A stretch of DNA of 64,000 nt from Lantana camara (taxonomy: Eukaryota; Streptophyta; Magnoliopsida; Lamiales; Verbenaceae): NCBI GenBank assembly GCA_037501455.1, contig CM074858.1, forward strand, positions 89,316,501 through 89,380,500, given 5' to 3'. Made by a program: the position numbers and the translations under genes. The notes beneath the pieces are model-generated. The model saw only the letters and a list, made by a program, of their open reading frames with translations. It did not search any database and had not been told where the DNA came from. Shown piece by piece: positions 1 through 9,940 of the stretch. Each line of letters starts with the position of its first letter. Position 1 is the first letter of the stretch.

Positions 1-552
1 GTTAACCCCCTCACTCAGTCAGTTGACTGACACCTCATTTTATCTTTTAGTTTGCATGATTCCTTTTGGCTTGTGCTAGGCGGAAGTGAGTCTTCGGTGT
101 CACACTTGTCAGTCTAGTTGGTGTTAGGATGCATTTGTCGCATACTTTACTTACGTTATGTATTTATGTTTCACACTTGAAGGTTATGTTTATGTTCTAC
201 TTAGATATAAACCTGGGTTGGGTTAGTAAGCTAGTACTTGGATGTTAATAGATATTATGATGATACTTATGCTGTTTATTATGTTGGATTATGAATTGAT
301 ATTCGGGATTAGGTATCTATGCTAGTTGAACCCGTCACCTGTTCTACATGTTGTTTCAATTGCTTCTGCTATCTGTTGATGATTGTTTAAATTTCTTCCA
401 CGCTCTGAGTTTGTCAAGTTAGATCCGCCTAGCCTAGTGTGTGAGTTAGTCTCCCGTTCGCTATGATTCGGATTCGGGCATAGACTTCCTATTTCATGAC
501 CGGGTATGAGTCCTAATACGGGGGATGTGGTATCCTCCGTCTGGGTGCTACA
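1..552 (+). repeat. 3' part of a chromovirus (Tekay-like) LTR, cut by the window edge
   Basis: This is the end of a Ty3/gypsy LTR in plus orientation. It matches the last part of the complete LTR at 40354-42696 in order and content: the 'ctcactcagtcagttgactg' type phrase, a 'tgtgctaggcgg' block, 'ctcccgttcgctatg', a 'cgggggatgtgg' block and a terminal 'gctaca'. The LTR start lies left of the window. It ends exactly where the copia LTR C1 begins about 95 bases into its own consensus, so it was inserted into C1. No coding sequence is present; a short minus-strand frame here is a chance frame inside the LTR. Confidence 0.8.
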
Positions 553-2421
553 CATAGGCAATCACTTCTTTATGTGTTTATTTATGTATTTTTGGGTTGA
601 CTGTGTTTTGCATGTATAACTCCCCTAATCGGATGAGGCCGTTAAGAACTTTGTCGTTATGGAAACGACATATGAAACAAGTTCTTAACTCTATAGGCGA
701 GGATTAGAAACTTCTCCAAGTCAATGAGTCCGACAGACAGTGGGAGTGTCGACCTTGACTCTGCTGTGATTATGTCCTTTTGAAGGATCACTTAGTTTCA
801 TGGAGTGATAAGTGCATACGTTGATGCGTTCATAATACATATGGGTGATTGTTACAAGAACTTCATCACTGAGATGTCCCGCGTGAGAACATTCCTAAAT
901 GGGAAAGGAAGTTTTCAGAAACTTCCAGATTATGAAATATCTCACAAGTCAATGACGTGATTCATTAATCCTTAGACTTGAGATTCTGTAATGTCTCATA
1001 TGAGCTAACTCTGTAATCTTTGATATAGGCTCAAAAGGGTGTCGCCATATAGACACCTGAACCACGACCTATGTTGGGATTACACACGTGGCATATGTAG
1101 AATTAGTAGAATCGATAAAAGACCTACACTTGCTAAGAACAAGAATGATCTTTTACTGATTAAGTTGTTCGTAGTCCATTAAACATTAAACCCTTTCAAG
1201 GTGGATAAAAGATCAAGACATCTAGAAAATGGGGTTTTCTAGGATTGAGATCGAAATGGATATGAAATGAACTTAACTTTAAAGATCAAGAATATTTAGG
1301 CTCTGAGAGATGGAGTTGTAGGAGGATCGTATTTCACTGATTGTCATTGACTGAAAGGTTCTTCGATTCATTTCGTTATTCGGCCAGAGGTCATACACCC
1401 ATTGTTAGATTACGGTAGTGTGATCTATGAAGTGATTAATTAATTATGGAATTAATTAATTGTTGTCACTGCTAATCGAATAATAAACCTAAAGGGTCAC
1501 ACACAAATGCCAGAATACGAGGGTTATGGTAGGATGTTAATATGATTAACGAAGGATCAAAATATTGATCGAAATGAAGCCACGAACAAGTGGGCATTGC
1601 TACGTGTCTTACACACGTGACTGCCACGTGTCGCAGCCTGTGTGGCTGCCACGTGTCTTGTATACGTGGCTTCACACATGTGGTATATTCCACACATAAA
1701 TTCTTTTCTTGGAAATTAATTAATTAAATTGTAATTAATTAATTTTGATCTTTTAATTAATTTTGAATTAATTATTAAGACTATTCTCAAATAAACTTAA
1801 CCCAATAAATAATTAATTAGGAATTAAATTATCTATTGAATATTGACTTTTGACTTTAAGAAAGTAGAAAAGTCAAACTTCCTATTGTAGGAGAGAGAAG
1901 TCTTCTCTTGCTAGACTTGGAGAATAAGTTAAGACCTTATTATTCCAATTAAATTAATAATTAAATGAGTTAATTAGTGAGCAAGAAAATAATCCCATTG
2001 GTTCTTGGAAACCCTAGGGGGTTCTAACCATATAGTATAAATAAAGGCGTTGGTGCTTCTCTTATTCTTTAGACCAACACTCGAGAAGTGTTAAGTTTTT
2101 GAGAAAATCCAAAAGAAAAGTTTTCAAAGTAAATCCTAGCCAAACACAAGCCATAGAACTAGCATTCTCACTCTCTTGATCGTGTTCTAGTACTAGTGTG
2201 GATACGCTTTGGAGGGCTTCTAATTTGGAGTCTAATTCGAAGGTCGTTCGAGGGATTTCGCTTGAAGGGTGTTCGTTAGGCGGTAACGACATCACTAGAA
2301 AGCTTCTACCTTTGTAACTTTCTAAAAACCTTACGATATGATATGAAAATTGCAAGACAACGATTAAACTTTTGGAAAATTTTAAACTTCCGCTGCTCAA
2401 CTCTTTCGTATTTTCCAACCA
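553..2421 (+). repeat. Copia-type LTR C1, missing its first ~95 bases within the window
   Basis: This is closely related to the complete solo LTR at 17124-19114: same order of blocks and about 90% identity by eye over the first 150 bases. It starts at 'cataggcaatcacttc', which lies about 95 bases inside the full LTR, because a chromovirus LTR (1-552) was inserted there. A TATAAATA box lies at 2036-2043. A cluster of ACGTG (G-box/ABRE-like) words lies near 1590-1680. The end is 'ttttccaacc', a slightly altered LTR terminus (usual form 'ttttccaaca'). No protein-coding ORF is supported. It is probably a solo LTR. Confidence 0.75.
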
Positions 2422-4161
2422 TAAGAACTTCCCTAATCAATATGACTTATAGGACTCAACCATTTAGGTGAAGTGGTTCATGAAATGAGCCCTAAATCAC
2501 TTAAGTCATGATTATAAATCACTCCAAGCCCATGAGTCTAAAAGGCAGTGGGAGTGTCGATATAACTCGTTCGAGGCTTGCTCATGTGATAGCGCCCTTA
2601 AGAAAGACCACCTTCTTTCATGGGGTGCAAAGTGTATTGATGATGCGTGCGTGATACATGGGGGTGCTTACTTATTCTAAGTAGTTACACTGAGGTGTCC
2701 CATGAGAAGATTCCTAAATGGGAAAGGAAGTTTTTATTTCTGGAAATAGAAACTTCCAGATTAGGAAATATCTCACGAGTCATTGATGTGATTCAGTAGT
2801 GCTTATACTTGAGATTCCATCAATGTTTTGTGGGCTAACTCTGTAATCTTAGGTATAAGCTTTAAAAAATGTCGCTCGAGACAGTTGACTCAAAGCCTAT
2901 GCTAGGGCTGCACAAGTGGCACATGGAAGCCTATGAGAATCAATAAGGACCTACACTTGCGTAAGCAAGTTGATCTCTTATTGTGTAAGTCATTGATATG
3001 CCATAAAGGAGTCCTTGGCCAAGACAGTGGATCGAGATCAAGGAATGGGTTTCTTGGATCGAGATCAAATGGATATGAAATACACTTAACTTTAAGATCG
3101 GGGTTATTAAGGTTCTAATTATTCCCTTGCCCTAGATCTTGATTGAGAGATAGGATTTAGGAGGACTTTATATCACATATGTCAATGACTTAAAGATTCT
3201 TTCGAATTGAGACATTCTTATTCAGCAGGGCGTCAAACACCTGTTGCTAGACTATGGTAGTGTGATCTGTGGACTGATTAATTAATTGGAAATTAATTAA
3301 GTAGGGTCACTACTAATCGAATTAAGAACCTAGAGGGTCACACACAAATACCCGGTCACGAAGGTTAAGGCTTACATCGATTAAACGAGTTGATCGAACC
3401 AACAAGATATTGGTTAAGGGCCACACATGTGGGGTACTTGTCTGGAGTGATCCGTATCACTTTGTGATGATGATTAAATAATTAATATTGATTAATTAGT
3501 TAATGAACTTTAATTTAATTATGAGTTATTATTAAAGTTATAATTTGGAGATTTTAATTCTAATACATAATTAATTATGAATTAATTAATTATTAGTATC
3601 AAGTTATTTATTATGAATAAATATCTAAATAAAATATCTAAAAGAGTTAGATATTATGTCTTGCAAGATAAGTTGGTCAAAAAGAGACTTTTGGTCAAAG
3701 TTGAGAGTCTTTCTATCCAAGCAAGAATTCCCTTAGCTAGAAGGTTCAGAAAACCTTATCCAACAAGCTAAAGTGGTTGGAACCCCTTAGCCTATTTATA
3801 CATGGGATTCGAACCCCATATGGGTTTATTGCAATTCTCCTTCTCCAAATTATATCACACAAACCCTAGAGAGCCTAAACACTAAACACAGAACTAGCAT
3901 CCTCCCTGTTTAGATGGTGATCGAGGTTGGTGTGGATTATTACTCTAGAGGGCTGCTTTTGTGGAGTCTTGAAAGATTCGAAGGAGCTTGGGACTTGCCA
4001 CGTTAAGAGCATTTGTGGGCGCTTAAACGTGTCAAGAAAGCGTCGATGTAAGTAAGTTCTTGAATCCCTACGAATTGGGAATAGGAATTGCAAGTTTATA
4101 TTCCGCCTTTTGGGAAAAATTTTAAATTTTCGCTGCGTTTTCTCTTCGTGTTTTCCCAACA
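2422..4161 (+). repeat. Copia-type LTR C2, 5' part missing
   Basis: This plus-orientation LTR is of the same family as the two LTRs of the full copia element CF (reverse complement of 22986-24885 and 33341-35263). It begins about 200 bases inside the LTR, at 'aagaacttccctaatcaata', and ends with the normal terminus 'gttttcccaaca' at 4161. C1 abuts its truncated end, so C1 was most likely inserted into C2 and the first ~200 bases of C2 should lie left of the window. AT-rich stretches at 3480-3640 contain no ORF. No internal copia sequence follows, so it is a solo LTR or a fragment. Confidence 0.7.
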
Positions 4162-4352
4162 CATGGTCCTCACCTCGAGGGTAACACTTCACACGTACAT
4201 GGAACAAAATACAGCCACCTATCCCCCATGTGCTGCAATGAGATACACGAACCAATCATAAGCTTACTTGGGATATCATCAGTGCGACATGGAAGTTCTT
4301 TATTTGCCACAATCGTAGTGCCTTAATATTTATATCTGGAGTTTCTCCTGAT
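4162..4352. other. Unassigned spacer between copia LTR C2 and a decayed ORF
   Basis: I recognise no LTR terminus, primer site, TIR or protein frame in these 190 bases. The sequence is not repeated elsewhere in the window. It may be the flank of the decayed ORF that follows at 4353. Confidence 0.4.
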
Positions 4353-5306
4353 ATGAATAGGGCACAAAATTGTAAAATCTTATTAAATCACTTAAGACTT
4401 AATATTGAAACCCATCATTTAAAAATTAATACTAATAAAAGAAAACTACTTATATTGCCCATGACTATTTTTTCAGCAAACTCATTCTATAAAGTGACTC
4501 ACAAAGTTGATGATCTTGATCTTGCAACCTTAGATCACTCTATTTTGTTTTAGAATTATGAAGCCCATGACTATTTTTTTAGCAAACTTACTCACCGCAA
4601 ATGGAATCGAGGTAGTTGTATCCTTTTCTCACTTCCCAAGATGTGAACTTGTTCAACACTTTGAGTCCATGAGTTGGGTTTCATTCCTTACAATCGATGT
4701 ACTAGCTTATCCTACCTTTATAAAATTTTGTATGCCAACGCACACTTCTTTGATCAAATTGATGATGATGGTATCGCTATTAAATCTTTTGTTATGGGAG
4801 AGGAGATTCTGTTTACCCCGCATTCTATAAACTCCCTCATAGGTTGTCCACAAGAGTGCTTTAAATTTTTTAAACTAGGTAAATGGCCTCAAAACGACTA
4901 TTTCAACTGGGACAGAGCCAAAAAATTGCTTTGGAATGGGGAACATTATGCTTTAGGAGGGGGGCCGGGACTTCTCTTAGAGCTCTTAAACCTGAACATG
5001 CTTTAATCCATCAAATCAACAACCTCAACATTCTATTTGGGTCAGTTAAGTCCGAAAATCACTCTACATATAAGAGTTATGTTAACACATTTGTATTGTA
5101 TGCCTTTTTTTAAAAGCAAAAGGGTCAATCTTGGGTATATCATTCTCCGCTACATGCAGTATTGTGATGTAAACAACACTAAACTTCCTTACCTCATACT
5201 CCTGACTCATCTTTTCAAAGTCAAAAAGAACACCCGATTCTTTGAAAACTGGAAAGAAAATCCAAATATCACAAAAAATTTAATGATCGCACTATCAACA
5301 GTATGA
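4353..5306 (+). pseudogene. Decayed 'putative plant transposon protein' ORF (Transposase_32-like)
   Basis: One forward frame can be followed from 4353 to 5306 with stop codons near 4551, 4645-4660 and 5004, plus local shifts into the next frame (near 4620-4720 and 4900-5010). The readable pieces fit, in order, the plant domain often annotated 'putative plant transposon protein' (PF20167-like), found in extra ORFs of Athila/Tat-type LTR elements. First comes a 'HFESMSWVSF' block, then 'LYKILYANAHFF', then 'VMGEEILFTPHSINSLIGCP' and finally 'RVNLGYIILRYMQYC'. No gag, RT or LTR of a parent element is next to it, so it is an orphan fragment, overgrown by a copia LTR on the left and a copia pol fragment on the right. 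The family call comes from pattern memory and needs a profile search; the gene is certainly dead. Confidence 0.5.
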
Positions 5307-5346
5307 AATATTCGGGGCGTGTCATGGTGAGATATTGAAGTGCCTC
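5300..5346 (-). pseudogene. Copia pol fragment X, distal piece (end of RT)
   Basis: Read on the minus strand, these bases encode the motif 'ALQYLTMTRPE', the copia RT/RNase H connection (family form: ALRYLTxTRPDI). It is the direct continuation of the RT piece at 7991-8386. The two halves are separated only by the solo LTR 5347-7990 and its target duplication gcctc (5342-5346 and 7991-7995). The left end near 5300 is abrupt, where the unrelated plant transposon ORF begins. Confidence 0.7.
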
Positions 5347-7990
5347 TGTAGCAGCCCTGTACGTAGAGATACCACACCCCCGCACTATAGGCCAATCCAC
5401 ATACGAAATGGACAATCCGTACATGAACTAACCTATAGCGAACGGGTGACAATAAAAGAAAAGACGAGCTAGGAGGGACTAAACCCCAAAGCAATACAAA
5501 ACCAATACATAAAAGTTAAAAGCGGAAGCATTAATTCATAGATACATATAGGTACCATATTCATATCAACGATATAGCTATTAATAGATACCAACAGATA
5601 TCAATACATTATCATCTCTTATATACCTATACATGATCAAGTATTCAGAATGTGATAATAACGGACATAACATGAGAAGTAGAAAAATATATACATTATG
5701 GTATACTGCTAGACTCGTGACAATGCAAGACTGGACCAGACTCCCGCCTAGCACGACTGGCTCTCAAGTACCTGAAAAGTGAAGTATCAGTCTACCGAAG
5801 ACTGAGTGAGGGGCAATACATATATATTAGCGCAATCACATGCAAGTTATAACCTCGGGTAAGGTTTTATAATCAAAAGTATTATACGTTCATAATAATA
5901 GAGAACTCGCCCGAGATTACAACTATCAATATTAATTACTGGTTCGTTTCATGCAATCAGTCAATACATGGCCCCGGCGAGTGAGGCCGGTCTCCAACTG
6001 AACTCCAAATGAACATGTACATGCTTGTTTGATTATCAATTAATAGGTGATCATGCAGTTCACTTATCGTGCAATCGTGCGAAAGTGTAATCATATAACA
6101 CGTTCATGAAATGGAAATCATGCAATAACCCGAGGTGCATCCGTGGTGCCGGACTCGTCCCCAGTCTCCTTCTTCCTCCGGTTTGATGATGGGATTGCAA
6201 GGCCCCAACATCCAATCTCATTGAGCAGAGGGTACATGAATCCCTAAGCCCGGAGCTCCTTCCTCCACTAACCTCCTAGTGGATTCAGGGGTGACCCCAA
6301 ACATGGTGAGGATAGCGCCAGAGTTACCCGTCAGCCCTTGCTTTCCCGGTTGGCTCTGGTCACTACCCTCGGGCCCAAACGTAACCGGTCATGCTACTCG
6401 CCTAAACATGCACGAAACAATACATGGCTTGCTTGCTTGCTTGAACATGACTTGAAATGATCAATGAGTTATAAAGATTATAATTATAAATACCTTTTTG
6501 GCCGAAATATCACATAAGGGATATATGGGTTCTATATAACTAACAATTAAACCTCACCTTTACCGACAAAAGACAAGTAGGGCACGGCCTACGGAGCTTG
6601 CTCCTCGCCCCTACGAAGCTGGTCTGTGCAAAAATAGACGTGTACACGTGAGACTTGACTCTAAAATGAACCAACTATGACGAACAGCGAAAATGCATCG
6701 AGATGACGAGAAAAATGCAATGTGGCATGATAACATGTTGTTTCAGTACATATTAGCACATATAATAGCAATTCGGGGTCAAAGAAGTCGTTGGATCGAG
6801 GGGCTAAAAATGTAATTTTATGCAGAATATTTTGTTCTGCAATTCAGGTGGGAACGGCCGTTCTGGACCCCTTTGTAAAATGGGAACGGTCGTTCCCGTA
6901 ATCCCCAAAAGCACGCCAATGATTTCCAGTTTTTAAAATGCGCTGAAGCTGGGAACGGCCCTTCCGGCACAAGGCCAAAATGGGAACGGCCGTTCCCATG
7001 CTCGGCCGCCTAAATCATTTGAAAAGGTGGGAACGCCCGTTCCCACAATGCCTTGAGGCTGGGAACGGTCGTTCCCAGTTTCTGAAACTGGAAAAACAGG
7101 GGAAACAGAGCATGTTACGGGAATGATCAACAAGGCAACCAAAATTCCATTTTCAATCAACCAAGTCATGATTTTCTGGAAACATGATGCATATGTGCTC
7201 AAGAAATGATATCCTAACACTTAAACACTCAAAGCATGAAATATCATCAAGATTTCCATGGTTTCTAGCTCAAGTTCATATTGATCATTCAAGCTTGATT
7301 TTCCATTAAATTCATGCACAAATCATGCCATAATTCATGATCATGATCACATAATCATGCTTCCAACTTCAACTAACTCATCTAGCTTATAATTCCTAAA
7401 CCCTAGCTCAATCAAATATGCTCAAGATCATCAATTCATGCACAACCAACCTTGGAATAAAAGAAATGGATGAAGAAGATGAAGATGGATGATTTGGAGC
7501 TTAAAAGCTTGGAGCTTCTTGAGCAAACTTGATGGTGATGATAAAATCTCTTCTTCCCCTTTCTACTTGAAGAACCGGAAGCAAGAAAGATGGATATGTT
7601 GGTCAATTTTGGGATGAAATGGACTAGGAAGTTTGGAGATGCACTCTTACGTGATTCATCATCCTTGAAATTGATGAAATAATCAATTTGCAATTTAGTC
7701 CCTCAAATATTTAAGTCATGCAACTAAGGATGGAAAGCTTTGGGAATTGATCAATTGAGTCCTTGAAAATGTTATGCAATTTGGTCCCTAAATTTAAAAG
7801 AATGAACCTATATGACAAGTTGACAATTAAATCATTTTCAGTAATTATTTCACGAAATAAATATTTCCGAGTCCTGAAATAAATTCTTAATTTGATATAA
7901 ATTTATAAAATTGCATGAAAGTATTATGAAATATAATTTATAAAATTATTTTAAACATAAGATATTAATAAATGAAATCGGGGCGTTACA
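5347..7990 (-). mobile_element. Chromovirus (Tekay-like) solo LTR, 2,644 bp
   Basis: The minus-strand LTR begins TGTAACGCCCC (at 7990) and ends GGCTGCTACA (at 5347). It is flanked by a perfect 5-bp target duplication gcctc (5342-5346 / 7991-7995). No primer site or internal region adjoins either side, so it is a solo LTR left by LTR-LTR recombination. It interrupts a copia RT frame. Shared blocks with the LTRs at 40354, 20612 and 60675 include 'gactgagtgaggggc' (5802-5816) and 'gcgaacgggtgac'. A six-copy palindrome array lies at 6850-7076. Minus-strand frames near 6933-7693 are chance frames in the LTR; the first owes its length to the GC-rich palindromes. Confidence 0.92.
6850..7076. repeat. 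Array of six 16-bp GC palindromes (GGGAACGGCCGTTCCC type)
   Basis: Copies start at 6850, 6882, 6951, 6982, 7029 and 7061. The core form GGGAAC-GGCC-GTTCCC is perfect at 6982. The centre varies (GGTC, GCCC) while the arms stay complementary in four of six copies. Outer flanking bases extend the stems and co-vary: A..T around the copy at 6982, G..C around 7029, C..G around 7061. The copies at 6850 and 6951 have decayed right arms. The surrounding LTR is AT-rich. Confidence 0.9.
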
Positions 7991-8386
7991 GCCTCAATAA
8001 GTTTACAAAAGTTTCCTTCACTATCATTTAACCAAATTCTAGAATGTGGTGTCGGAATTGGTTTGATACCATCAAACCCATATGAATTCAGAAGTTGGAT
8101 AACATATTCTGTTTGAGTGATAAGGAGACTATTTATTTGAGTGGAGACTTCCGTACTAAGAAAATAGTGGAGTGATTTGAGATCCTTCATATTTAACTTG
8201 GAGAAAGTTCCAAAATGAATTTTTGAGTAAGAGAATTAGAACTTCATATAAGAATAATGTCATTAATATAAATTAAAAGAATAAGAATATGACAATTAGT
8301 ATGTTTGACAAACATGGAGGAATCATAAGGAGAATGAATAAAACCACATTCTAGAACAAAGGTGCTAAACTTCTAGTAACAGGTAC
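7991..8386 (-). pseudogene. Copia pol fragment X, RT part
   Basis: The minus frame at 7991-8190 contains the copia RT motif 'MKDLKSLHYFLSTEV' (family form MKDLGxLHYFLGIEV), then 'YVIQLLNSYGFDG' and 'KPIPTPHS'. Farther upstream on the minus strand (8190-8386), remains of the active-site strand are readable across frames ('LIYIND' like, with the usual position of YVDD). The reading continues at 5346 beyond the solo LTR. At 8387 the frame is cut by a copia LTR scrap. Frameshifts and stops make it non-functional. It is the RT half of a copia element whose RNase H half appears, out of order, at 8553-8872 and 20362-20611. Confidence 0.8.
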
Positions 8387-8552
8387 TGTTAGGAATAGTG
8401 CCCTAGAAAGCCTATTCAGTGTAATCTGCTTTAGGACTTTCCTTATATCACAAATAATCTTTGAATAATATACAACTAATTATTATCACAGGCAAATGCT
8501 TCTTTATGTGTCATTACGTGCATTGTCTGTTTCCATTACGTGCGCATGTATC
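8387..8552 (+). repeat. 5' scrap of a copia LTR (C3)
   Basis: It starts with the family LTR terminus TGTTAGGAATAGTGCCCTAG and follows the LTR through 'aatctttgaataat', 'cttctttatgtg' and 'cgcatgtatcagaac', then stops matching at about 8552. Only about 165 bases remain. It separates two copia pol pieces (X to the left, Y to the right). Confidence 0.7.
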
Positions 8553-8872
8553 AGAACAATTTTTACACGTAAGCACATGTGAGATAATTCACATAGATAT
8601 TAGAAATGTACATGTAGTAAGCACACAGTTTAGATTCTTTGATAAGATGTGATAATCCAATGTTTTGACTTAATAAACTCAAAACTATTCCGAAGAAAGT
8701 GGTTTAATAATATCAACATACTAATTTTTGGTATCAACAATGAATATTTCGGCATCTTTGTTCTGAACATGATCTCACAAGTAGTGATGTTTAATGTTAA
8801 TGTGTTTACTTCTTGAATGCAACACTGGATTTTTAGAGATGCATATTACGCTAGTATTGTCACAATAGATAG
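8553..8872 (-). pseudogene. Copia pol fragment Y, C-terminal RNase H piece
   Basis: The minus frame from 8872 reads 'YCDNTSVICISKNPV', then 'HINIKHHYL', then 'DHVQNKDAEIFIVDTKN' and 'IKPLSSE'. This is the standard order at the C-terminus of copia pol (CDNxSA..., H(I/V)xIxxHxxR(D/E), ADxxTKPL). At 8872 the frame passes without interruption into 20366 on the far side of TE2, whose target duplication gatag (8868-8872 / 20362-20366) marks the insertion. Several stops are present. The piece lacks its own 3' LTR. Confidence 0.85.
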
Positions 8873-9663
8873 TGATCCGGCTCAAATTTGGTCGATCCAA
8901 GTTGTCGAACTTGGTGGCAGGTTTGGATCGATCAGTCAAGAATTTGTATGAGTGGGCTCTTTATCGATCTGAAAACACCAACACACATAAGCTAAAGGCC
9001 AAAGCTGGGGGACTTAGGGTGGAACCCAATTTTGGCACTCAAGTCAGTATTGGCTTCTCAGTGAGAGAAATAAATGCAGTAAATGAGAAATAAATGCTCT
9101 TGAATGCTTACCCACTATTGTTCAAGGAGGGTGTATTTATAGTCTTGGCCAATTAACAAAGTAGTGCGTGTACCGTGATTATGCATTAATTGTGTCACAG
9201 GCGATCAACCTGTTGGTTGGATGCCAGAGCTGGCCAAGCTGTGGTCGAGTGTACCTTCTTTCCCCTTTGGGTATAGACAGGTACAGTAGGGCATTGAATG
9301 CTCCGTAATACGCTAGTCATGAGGAATGAGAGAGTTATGCGTATCTCGAAAAAGATGCTTTATGGCATCTTGGTGTCTGGTGACATAGGGTCTCGACCTT
9401 CGGATCGAAACCTTGGCCTTCCAAGCAGAATGGCTAGGTTGGGATCAATTTTTGAGTGCTCAGATCGGGATCGGGATTGGATCGATGAGCCTCGCTAATC
9501 CGCGTCAGGGTTAACTAGTGCTTGAGGTCAATGTATCGATCTGAGGTGGACAGTGAGCCATGCGTGGTTCACACGAAGGCTCCTGGGTCGACCAGGGTAG
9601 CATCGTGTCCACGTGGTTCTGTCTGGGGTGTGCCACGTGCTTCAATCATTTTATGTCATATCA
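8873..9663 (-). repeat. TE2 3' LTR (791 bp)
   Basis: The forward ends are 'tgatccggctc' and 'gtcatatca'. It pairs with 19589-20361. A 'tatttata' (minus TATAAATA) lies near 9130, matching the TATA position in the other LTR. The word TCGA is strikingly frequent: I count ten. Confidence 0.9.
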
Positions 9664-9694
9664 TAGGCCCTCCCCCCCCTCCCCCAAAAAAAAA
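9664..9694 (-). other. TE2 polypurine tract
   Basis: On the minus strand this is a run of A then G (forward: C-rich then nine A). It directly adjoins the inner end of the 3' LTR, where the plus-strand primer of reverse transcription is expected. Confidence 0.7.
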
Positions 9695-9854
9695 TTACCA
9701 ACGTGTCATCAATCTGGCAACGTGTAGAGGAACCATCGCCACTGTTGGATTCGATCCGCCACCGCATTTATGGGTGCGTTCTTTGAGTCAATCGACCTGA
9801 AGAGAGCAGTGATGATGCCATTTCGTATTTCGAGGACTTACTTTTTTCATCTCT

Positions 9855-9862
9855 TATAAATA
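9855..9862 (+). promoter_or_regulatory. TATA box of the TE2 antisense gene
   Basis: The sequence is TATAAATA followed by 'ggcagccact', the usual plant Pol II core promoter form. It lies just inside the 3' LTR and points toward the extra gene that starts about 90-160 bases downstream. TE1 has the same box in the equivalent place (58656-58663), which supports function. Confidence 0.65.
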
Positions 9863-9940
9863 GGCAGCCACTCCCTTTCTCATTTCTTACTTTTTCAGTG
9901 CTAGAGACCGGAGGAGGTCGAGATCGTTAGGTCGGAAGAG

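Noticed and set aside
6933..7220. 95-codon minus frame over the palindrome array
   Set aside because: The frame is kept open by the GC-rich palindromes and ends just outside them; it has no family resemblance.
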